From Auanema rhodensis (taxonomy: Eukaryota; Nematoda; Chromadorea; Rhabditida; Rhabditidae): 64,000 nucleotides of DNA. The first letter of the stretch is position 1. The number at the start of each line of letters is the position of its first letter. The notes beneath the pieces are model-generated. The model did no database searches. It was not told the DNA's origin and saw only the letters and a list, made by a program, of their open reading frames with translations. The stretch lies in contig OZ059896.1 in NCBI GenBank assembly GCA_964057225.1, positions 6,138,001-6,202,000 of the forward strand. Direction: 5' to 3'. Of the stretch, positions 57,101 to 64,000 are shown piece after piece. The translations under genes were made by a program, and so were the position numbers.

Positions 57101-58650
57101 AACAACTAGGTTGTGGAATTAATTCGTAATCCACAAGGAAGCGAACCTCGGGGTTACCGACGTGGTATGATGAAATCTGTCGTTGCAAAGTCCGCACCAT
57201 GTAATCAAATTGTATCGAATATTACAAAGTTAAAATTAATGACATATCACATACTTTATACATTCTTTTTTAGGAACATCCGAGAAGCAGATAAAGATTT
57301 GTTAGCAAAAGTCGAAACTGAAAATCAACTAAGAAGGCGCTATTTACATCAGGTTAAAGTTTTCTCATTCTTTTCATGTGTTCTTCAATTTTTTAGAAAA
57401 GTAGTCAGCTTTGGGATTTATTAGCTCATTTGCGAGAGCTAGGAGATACTCAATTTCTTCAACAAGGTATAACTGAAATATGGTTCCAAGTTTTTTATAT
57501 TTTAAGTTTATATTATGAGATGGTGAAGCTCTTATTTAATAATATGTTGATACAAAAAAAACATAGTATATTATATTATATTATATTATATACTAATACA
57601 GATAAATAAGAGTATATAGTAATAACAATACATGCGAAGATTTTGAACTTCTTTTCCTGAAACGATATAATGGAGCATCATAATTACAATAGTCATAGGA
57701 GCAACAGCAAAATTCGCTTTCTAAAACGTTATCTATCTGATCCGTATGTGCTCTTTGTTTCAGAAATAGTTCCTAAAATATTAATTTAATTATCTAATAC
57801 TTTATGACTGAATGCCTGAATGTCAGGTTTCAGATCATAAAGTGACAGACACTTTTCATGCATTCCTTTGTTGATACATTCACTTTCAAAAGCACAAAAC
57901 CGATCCACATTCTCTTCGAGTATGCCTGATTTGTTAACTGTGTAATATTCGAAATAGCATTTCTAAAAATATGAAATAAAAAATGCTTCACTCATATTGA
58001 GTACAGTAATACTTATATTCATAAAAAAAAGACTTAAACATTTTGAAAACAGTTACAATCATAAAATTACCATATTTGGCGCTTGACATAGTGTGCTATA
58101 TTCGGCATGAATATCTTGAGTATCATAGCATTCCAAAGAGATTGAAATAGGAATAAAAAGGAGGAGTGCAATTATTTGTTTCATTTTTCGGTGGTTTTCA
58201 ATCCTTGTTTTAGAATGGTGCTATATAAGCAGCAGCTGGAATACTGAAACAGAAAGTGATCGACTTCTGGGACAGCATAGGTGAGAGAATGGCACACCTC
58301 CATTGCTTTAATAAGTTTTATATTACATTGACTATCTCATTTTGTTTGCTAAGCAGAGCATAATGAAAACGAATTAATTCATGAGATTAATGCTAACGAC
58401 TTTTTGTTTCAGTAGTGTGGACGATTCTTCAGGATTATCAAATCGTGAGTTGTTTGAAACAGTTAATTTAAATAATGAAAAGTTTTTTTTGGTAATTCTG
58501 TATTAATTCAAACACAATCATTAATTCCCAAACACTATGTTTGTGGTTATCTTATTATTTAACTTTTATAATAACTTTAAAGAATTTTTAGCAACACAAC
58601 AAGAAGGATGGCCTTGGGTTGATCCTGACGAGCCAAGTACTATGCTTTAA
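54140..58650 (+). CDS. GABA-B receptor subunit 2-like (class C GPCR), 23 exons, 836 aa
   Basis: Metabotropic GABA receptor subunit of the plasma membrane; in known GABA-B heterodimers the type 2 subunit couples to G protein. Exons: 54140-54255, 54305-54428, 54539-54628, 54676-54774, 54823-54954, 54999-55115, 55160-55290, 55347-55470, 55552-55728, 55776-55908, 55948-56098, 56144-56276, 56327-56443, 56486-56599, 56650-56751, 56798-56935, 56976-57062, 57110-57228, 57274-57352, 57397-57466, 58214-58280, 58413-58444, 58592-58650. All junctions are GT-AG and the frame closes. Residues 1-19 are a signal peptide; 28-400 a Venus-flytrap domain (C81/C108 in [29 protein letters not shown]). There is no cysteine-rich domain. 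Seven helices lie near 433-457, 475-495, 512-530, 551-571, 606-627, 643-665 and 672-693. [24 protein letters not shown] and [18 protein letters not shown] favour GABBR2 over GABBR1. A short coiled coil follows (735-784); the tail ends PDEPSTML. The last exons are the least certain. Confidence 0.95.
57593..58184 (-). CDS. Secreted, probably GPI-anchored ten-cysteine three-finger/ET-module-like protein, 139 aa
   Basis: Three exons on the minus strand: 58,184-58,071, 57,962-57,801 and 57,736-57,593. Residues 1-17 are a clean signal peptide. The mature part has ten cysteines (19, 33, 40, 61, 67, 76, 102, 103, 104, 109) ending in [10 protein letters not shown], the CC..D.CN signature of Ly-6/uPAR-type domains and of the nematode ET-module family. 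It has one glycosylation site (N48-K-S). Residues 121-126 are small or basic and 128-139 hydrophobic ([12 protein letters not shown]), as in a GPI-attachment signal. Such proteins sit on the outer cell surface, and several Ly-6 members modulate receptors; the partner here is unknown. The whole gene lies in intron 20 of the GABA-B receptor gene, in opposite orientation. Intron 2 could instead end at 57,773 (28 bp), adding 12 residues in frame; I prefer the 64-bp version because 28 bp is below the usual size here. Confidence 0.8.
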
Positions 58651-59388
58651 TTATTGAACAGATCACTGACTATTTGATTAATCTATAGCATTCCTAAAAC
58701 ATTAACAGAAGAAGAAATTTCTTATAAAAATATCTTCTATAACTTGATTCTTCCAAAGTTTTCTTTTACACATTTAAAGAAATAGAGAAGTCCTGGATGT
58801 CCAACTGTTTTCCAAACAAATTGATGAATCATAAGACAAGGGCTCATCCTTGATAATATTCTATACCATTATGTGTGGAATTAAGTTTTTCATATTTCAG
58901 CACTTTGTCTAAAATCTCCTATTGACTCATGATTCAGCGTTCCACTTATAATGCATGACATCCATTATGTATATTTATATTTCCTTAATATTTTTACACA
59001 CACTTGATACTATTTTTTGGCTCTTGTTGTCGTCATTATTTGCCAATGTACGGTTGAAACTAATTTAATTGTCTACTACTTCATAACTGTAGAATAAAGT
59101 TCAATTCATATATGAAAAAGCAATGTTTAATTAGTAGTGTCAAAATTTGTATGGCTTATGCAATAATAAAATTTGTATACGTATAAATGTATTAATAGAC
59201 TCAATATATTATATAAGCGAAATAACAAGAAGATGAAATAATTTAATTGATTTCCATATTTCATGCGGAAATTAATTCCCATAATTGCATCATTGATTCG
59301 TTATCCTATGTAAATATTGCTCTGTATATTTAAAATATTGAACACATCCGTAGATATTAATTCATATTACGATAAATAATATTTATAT
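58651..59388. other. AT-rich non-coding stretch after the GABBR2-type gene
   Basis: It probably holds the 3' untranslated region of the receptor gene. An AATAAA is at 59,093-59,098, but that is about 440 bp past the stop codon, so the real end may lie earlier. I find no convincing exon on either strand and no RNA gene. Confidence 0.5.
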
Positions 59389-59863
59389 CTATTCAAAGAT
59401 CATTCTTTGCAACTGAATGAAAGAAAATATTGTAAAAACAAAAAAGACAAGAATAAAATAAATGTCTCGAAACAATTGTATATAATTGCCAGACACATTA
59501 ACAGGAAAAATTATATATACTCTCGTCATTAATTCACTCGCAAAAGTTATCTATGCATGTGATACTTCAGTTTAGTGTTCGATTATGGTGCATGAAGAAT
59601 GTTCGTATCTATTAAAATGAAATATTTAACAAAACTCATCAAAAATTGTTTTTTAAATATATAATGTATGTATATAAGTGAATAATGCAAGATCATGTCA
59701 TTATGGATAGTATGCAAAAAATGGGCACTCGTGATGAAATTAGCAATTCCAATCTTATGCAATGGTGGATATTTGGTCATTGATAGCTATCTGTAATTAA
59801 TGTGGTCTGCTTATTTATGAATTCAGCTAACAACTATTCCAAATAATTTCTTAATGCCGAATC

Positions 59864-59897
<34 letters not shown>

Positions 59898-60359
59898 GAT
59901 TCGTTATAATATGTTATAGTAATTGCTAGTTTAAATATATTACCTTATTATATAATTGAAAAATATCAGATATCATAGTTACGACGAATGATGGTACAAA
60001 TAAAAAACTGGAATGAAGACACAAAAATAAAACATCTATTTAAATTACTACAAACTTTACTACAAATCAAAACTTCGAATTAGCAATATTAGGTATGATA
60101 CATCAGCAACTAAAGCATACAGTGAAGCTACAGAAGAAAAAAAGCAGCTCATCAGAAATAATTTTTTAGATCTATTTTGGCAGTATGTATTCCGAATAAT
60201 GATCAATATCAAAAGTATATACAATACGGTTATACTATGTATTGGTAAATATATCAAAACATCGAGCAGGTAAAAATTAGTAATTCGTATTTTGTTTTTG
60301 AAATCATGATTAACTGAGAAGTTATCATACAAGATATCGTAATAATTCAGCTCTTGCAT
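59389..60359 (-). pseudogene. Possible nematode-type serpentine receptor gene, probably broken
   Basis: On the minus strand an ATG at 60,359 opens a 98-codon exon (to 60,064). It has a glycosylatable N-terminus (NFS) and two strong membrane segments (LDVLIYLPIHSITVLYILL and FLMSCFFSSVASLYALVADV). A plausible donor there joins in frame to 60,007-59,944 (FLFVPSFVVTMISDIFQ). A third piece begins at 59,753 (IGIANFITSAHF) and a fourth spans 59,550-59,389 (TRVYIIF, an NVS site, then a DIYFILVFFVFTIF helix). The order (TM1-TM2, TM3, a possible N.F.TSA.F loop, glycosylated loop, TM5) recalls nematode srg/srv chemoreceptors. The pieces after exon 2 do not join cleanly, TM4 is unclear, the last piece ends in a stop, and no TM6-TM7 follows. 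It is either a decaying receptor or a gene whose exons I mis-parsed. Confidence 0.35.
59858..59903. repeat. Perfect 46-bp palindrome with (AT)n core
   Basis: An eight-base CGAATCAG and its reverse complement CTGATTCG flank an uninterrupted AT run, making a perfect inverted repeat. It lies in the long intron-like gap of the putative minus-strand receptor. Such sequences tend to extrude cruciforms. I see no target-site duplication that would mark it as a transposon. Confidence 0.9.
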
Positions 60360-60937
60360 TCTTAGTAAGTGAAAATGGAAAATTTTCTTTCAATTATTAA
60401 ACAATTTACTATAAAAGAATAAAAAAAATGAAGATTGCTTCATATTTAATTATTGGCTTCTAACTAGAACTTCAGCGGTGGCATGTGATGTCCATACACA
60501 TGCATAACGTTTAACATTTTCAAAATTAACATTTACACAACATTTACAACAAAATCAACATTTTCAAAATTAGGGTACACTGCATGAAACTGAGATGCTC
60601 AATTTTTTATATAGATGAAAGACTACATTCTTGGACATTACGAAGATGACGAATAGAATTTATAACTTCCAGCTTCTAATTTTCTTACAAGCGAAATTTT
60701 ATGATTAGGTTATTACATTTTATGGGGTAATAACAATGAGCCATTCAAGAACCATGCAGATAAGTGCTTTCTAACTTTTGCGACATATTATTATATTGAT
60801 TACTCCAAATAAATTCAAAAACTTATTTAGTTTATTTTTTGGCATTATTGTTAGAAAATCATTAGAGGCCATGTTACTGCATATTCTAAAATAGATAAAA
60901 TCTACGTATACTATGTTCAAACCTAGGTGACACAAAG
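60360..60937. other. Intergenic stretch with short internal repeats
   Basis: AT-rich, with no supported exon. Around 60,513-60,576 an AACATTTTCAAAATTA motif occurs twice with ACATTTACA repeats between. The open frame on the minus strand at 60,771-60,965 overlaps the first exon of the next plus-strand gene and shows no coding features. Confidence 0.5.
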
Positions 60938-61433
60938 ATGAATATTCAAGCAGTTTTAAGCTCATTTGTTCTTGCTATAGGCGCTGTTATGATTTGCGTA
61001 ACTTCTCGAACGTAAGTCAGACGATCATACAATGCTCCGTTCACGATAATGTACACACTAGTATATTAGATATACGTATCAAATTAATCAATTAAAATAA
61101 CATGTATTGTTTTAGCTTTGACATTATAGCATTGATGATGATGGTGAACTAACCGGGACTTCAGGCAAAGCAGTTAAAATTATTGGTATTATTATGACAT
61201 GTATAGGCGGATGTGGATATTTATTTACCATATATGAAGTTGTAAGTTACATTCAATATAGTCATTCAGATATGTTTTTATTGAAGATAAAGCGAGGTCA
61301 TCGGAAACTGGCCAAAGGAGAACTCAGGAAACTTGAGAAACAGGCTAGTATTAGAATCCTCACACGAAATTTAAATTCAAATTTCAAACAACGCTTGCAG
61401 GTTATACAACGAAGAGAAACTATTAAGTCATGA
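60938..61433 (+). CDS. Small membrane protein of unknown function, 2 exons, 125 aa
   Basis: Exon 1 is 60,938-61,011 and exon 2 is 61,130-61,433, with a GTAAGT donor and an ATTATAG acceptor. The alternative acceptor at 61,114 (TTTTAG) would give a stop after about a dozen codons. Residues 3-20 form a first hydrophobic helix (or signal anchor). A short acidic loop follows (DDDGE at about 27-31), then a second helix at about 42-63 (IIGIIMTCIGGCGYLFTIY). The C-terminal half, from about residue 75, is strongly basic (KIKRGHRKLAKGELRKLEKQ) and probably helical. I do not recognise the family. The layout suggests a two-pass protein with a cytosolic basic tail. Intergenic DNA separates it from both neighbours. 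Confidence 0.6.
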
Positions 61434-61850
61434 TTTTAATCACTCGTCAGTTGCTCTGTTATGTGATTTATTGTGAAAGTTTATGATAATTTATTTTGTA
61501 AATTGTAACTTCATGAAAGTTTGGTACCTTATCGCCTACTTTGTGTGAAATCGTGTGGGCTAGTTCAAAACACAAAAATGTTGTTTATCGATTTTTGAAA
61601 TTTTTATCTATTTCTTTACTCTTCCTTCCTGTGTTTAGAGTTCTTTCTTGTATTTAGTGTTCCATCTTGTATTTAGTGTTTTTTCTTGTATTTAGTGTTT
61701 TTTCTTGTATTACACTTAAACTACCATCTTTCCAGTTTTACGCCTTATAAACTAAATACAATTCGAATTATCTTTCTAGCTATAAATTATTTTATAATAT
61801 TCTCATAATACAAATTTTTTATTCATCATTTGGTGTTTTTTTCGGGACGC
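61434..61850. other. Intergenic region upstream of the epoxide hydrolase gene
   Basis: It holds the 3' end of the small membrane protein gene, a T-rich minisatellite (61,627-61,710) and the 5' flank of the epoxide hydrolase gene. I see no exon. There is no splice acceptor just before the hydrolase ATG, unlike the GABBR2-type gene. Confidence 0.5.
61627..61710 (+). repeat. 19-bp minisatellite, about 4.4 copies
   Basis: The unit TCTTGTATTTAGTGTTTTT starts at 61,646, 61,665, 61,684 and 61,703, exactly 19 bp apart, with a diverged first copy at 61,627 (TCCTGTGTTTAGAG). It lies between two genes and is unrelated to the 176-bp satellite. Confidence 0.9.
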
Positions 61851-63768
61851 ATGGGTTTGTTCAAATATTTCTGTATTACCTCAATTGCTGCCATTGCAAT
61901 ATACTTTCATGTCACTACCGATGTACTGGATCCCACGATCTATGTAAGATATATTCTTGAAACAACATCTGTTTTTATTTAATAGATGACTTTCAGAGTA
62001 AAGAAGACAAATGGTATGGCACAGGCAGTAAACGAGAAGATGATGAAATTATACAGCCTTTCAAAGTGTCCGTTCCTCAAAATGTTTTAGAGGTTAGTTG
62101 AAATTTTACACAATCTATAGTTTTATTCATTTCAGGATTTGAAGCAGCGTTTAATATCGTCAAGAATTTCACATGATCAATTAGAGGATGCTAATGATTT
62201 TACTTATGGTTTCAATTCGAAGTATCTGGTTTCACTCAAGGTATCTGATATTCTATTTTTACTTATTACAATATATATATATATATATATATAATATAGG
62301 ATTACTGGATCACGGGATATGATTGGAGGAAATATGAAAAAATCTTAAATTCATTCAATCAATTTAAAACCGAAGTTGAAGGATTACAAGTTTATAAAAT
62401 ATCTTATATTCGCACATGTGATTATAAATAAATGCAGATACACTTCATTCATGAGAAAACAACGAACGAAAGCGCTAGAAACTATAAAGCTATCGTTCCC
62501 ATCTTAATGGTTCATGGGTGGCCCGGGAACGTTTTTGAATTCTATAAGGTCATTCCTCTTTTAATTGATCCAAAGAAGCACGGATTGTCATCAGACGTTG
62601 GTTATACTTTAGCAAATTGATTAATACCTTCATTTATCTTATTTACATTGAAGATTGCTTTTGAAGTCGTGATTCCTTCAATACCGGGCTATGGCTGGTC
62701 TGATTCTCCAAAAAAAAGAGGTTTTATCTAAAGTTTATTGTCGTATGTTCAATGTTTATATACAGGATTTTCTCAAGTGGAATGTGCGAGACTGTTTCAT
62801 AAATTAATGAAAAGATTAAAAATCGATAAATATTATTTACAAGGAGGTGACTGGGGCTCCGTAGTTACGAGTTCCATAGCTAGAATTTATCCAGAAAGGT
62901 TTGATTTATGAAAACATTATTTTCTAAAAATAGTTAATTTTTTCAAAATTTAGTATTTATGCTCTTCATTTGAATATGGTGTCTGTATTCCCAGGAACAA
63001 CATTTTTATCTACTGCATATGATATCTTAGCTACATTTTTCCCTAGATTGATGCTTACATCTTCAAAACTTCAGCACAATACGTTTACAAAATTAGGAGA
63101 AATAATGTCTGAAGCAGGATATATGTATATTCAGGCCACCAAGCCAGATACAGTGGGTCAGTTTATCCTTTACTATTTTTTTATAGAACGATATTTTTCT
63201 CACCCAGTTACTTTCAATTTGAAATATCTAAGTCATAATAAATTTTAGGAACAGCTTTAAACGACTCTCCCATTGGCCTTGCTGCTTATATCCTTGAGAA
63301 ATTTTCTACATGGACCAATAAGGAAAATATAAATTTGCCTGATGGGGGCTTAGCAAAGTATGTTTTATATAGTATTTACATCTATTATTTTTGCTTTAGA
63401 AAATTTTCGAAAGATGAGCTTTTAACTATGATCATGATTTACTGGTCAAATGGCAATATTGTGAATTCTCAAAGATTTTATAAAGAATGCATACAAGATG
63501 ATCGTATTCCAAAATTATCAAAGTTTTTTTTTTTCTGTTTTTGTTTTAACTCTTAATTTGCAGAGTTTACCTCAAGGTACCAACTGGACATTCCTCTGGT
63601 TTGAATGAACTTTTTGATAGAACACCTGTTGAGCTTTCAAGAATGTTCATGAACGTGACTTTTTACAATGAGATTCCTGATATGGGCCACTTTGCTTGTT
63701 TTGAAAAACCAATGGAGATGGCTAAAGATATACTAGCCTTTGTAAATATTATTCATTCTCATTTGTAA
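61851..63768 (+). CDS. Microsomal epoxide hydrolase (EPHX1/juvenile-hormone-type), 11 exons, 460 aa
   Basis: Hydrolyses epoxides to diols on the endoplasmic reticulum membrane, in detoxification or lipid-signal turnover. Exons: 61851-61943, 61997-62092, 62136-62240, 62300-62389, 62438-62596, 62654-62720, 62766-62898, 62954-63156, 63249-63357, 63400-63522, 63564-63768. All introns are GT-AG and the chain closes in frame; mammalian EPHX1 is 455 residues. A hydrophobic anchor lies at about 5-20. The epoxide-hydrolase N-terminal domain follows (DKWYGTG, then IIQPFKVSVP, YGFNSKYL, DYWITGYDWRK), then an alpha/beta-hydrolase fold. Visible catalytic elements are oxyanion motif HGWPG (154-158), nucleophile D232 in GGDWGS, cap tyrosines Y304 (GYMYIQATKPDTVG) and Y379 (QRFYKE), acid E408 (LNELF) and H435 (MGHFACFE). 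The E408-H435 spacing of 27 equals that of human EPHX1. It should be an active enzyme; its substrate cannot be read from sequence. Confidence 0.96.
62271..62293. repeat. (AT)n microsatellite in intron 3 of the epoxide hydrolase gene
   Basis: An uninterrupted AT dinucleotide run of about 22 bp lies just before the acceptor ATAATATAG of exon 4 (AG at 62,298-62,299), so length changes would alter the spacing near the splice site. Confidence 0.9.
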
Positions 63769-64000
63769 ATTTTAATTATAGTAATAAAAAACTTTTCGTC
63801 TTTGTTCTAAATATACTGTTAGAATTAAAATCCTAAGTAAATGATACTTTCTCACAAGAGAAACTGAAAGCCAGCCAGACACTGGTTCAGTTAATACCAT
63901 TTACATAATCTGATATTTCGAATGAACTGTCAATAATATTTAGAACAATGGAACGAAGTGCTTTCATTACAATCTTTGTTGGCATATAAACGTATTTATG
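63769..64000 (+). other. 3' flank of the epoxide hydrolase gene with poly(A) signal
   Basis: AATAAA at 63,783-63,788, 15 bp after the TAA stop, is a good polyadenylation signal and implies a very short 3' untranslated region. The rest is AT-rich. A short open frame from ATG 63,948 (MERSAFITIF) could be the start of another gene cut off by the window end, but ten codons are too few to call. Confidence 0.6.

Noticed and set aside
57467-57609. Reading the receptor through past 57,466 to the TAA at about 57,607-57,609
   Set aside because: A strong donor (AAG-GTATAAC) ends exon 20, and three downstream exons join in phase to a tidy C-terminus. The read-through tail is low-complexity AT sequence.
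60771-60965. 64-codon open frame on the minus strand
   Set aside because: It has no signal or domain and overlaps the first exon and upstream region of the plus-strand membrane protein gene.
61130-61300. Additional intron in the small membrane protein gene (GTAAGT at 61,241)
   Set aside because: Candidate acceptors nearby would give introns of 22 or 28 bp, and the 28-bp one leads to an immediate stop, whereas the unspliced frame is open to a normal stop.

Overview
The window is eukaryotic DNA from an AT-rich animal genome. The genes have many exons, GT-AG introns that are mostly 39-56 bp, and unmistakably animal products (a class C neurotransmitter receptor, a Ly-6-like GPI-anchored protein, a microsomal epoxide hydrolase). 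I lean towards a nematode. The reasons are the tiny introns, a splice acceptor 3 bp upstream of the receptor's start codon (as seen at trans-spliced genes), and a damaged gene that looks like a nematode serpentine receptor. This is inference; I cannot name a species.

Layout. (1) Positions 1-52,672 are one uninterrupted satellite array of about 300 head-to-tail copies of a 176-bp monomer, with nested higher-order duplications and several subfamilies. It contains no genes. (2) A short A/T-only junction leads into a large inverted repeat: two 704-bp arms (52,709-53,412 and 53,630-54,333) that are identical at every base I compared, around a 217-bp spacer. The right arm carries the 5' region, first coding exon and start of the second exon of a GABA-B receptor gene. 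The left arm is an inverted, truncated copy of the same thing aimed into the satellite. (3) 54,140-58,650 is a complete 23-exon gene for a GABA-B receptor subunit of the GABBR2 type (836 residues; the exon chain closes in frame). (4) Inside its last long intron, on the opposite strand, lies a three-exon gene (57,593-58,184) for a secreted, probably GPI-anchored, ten-cysteine three-finger/ET-module-like protein. (5) 58,651-60,937 is mostly AT-rich intergenic DNA with a probably decayed multi-membrane receptor on the minus strand and a 46-bp (AT)n palindrome. (6) 60,938-61,433 is a small two-exon membrane protein gene of unknown function. (7) 61,851-63,768 is a complete 11-exon microsomal-type epoxide hydrolase (460 residues) with the full catalytic set.

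The genes do not form a pathway. The most unusual structure is the junction between satellite and gene: an exactly duplicated, inverted promoter and first exon of a neurotransmitter receptor at the border of a more than 52-kb satellite. The duplicate could make a 50-residue truncated product or drive transcription into the array.
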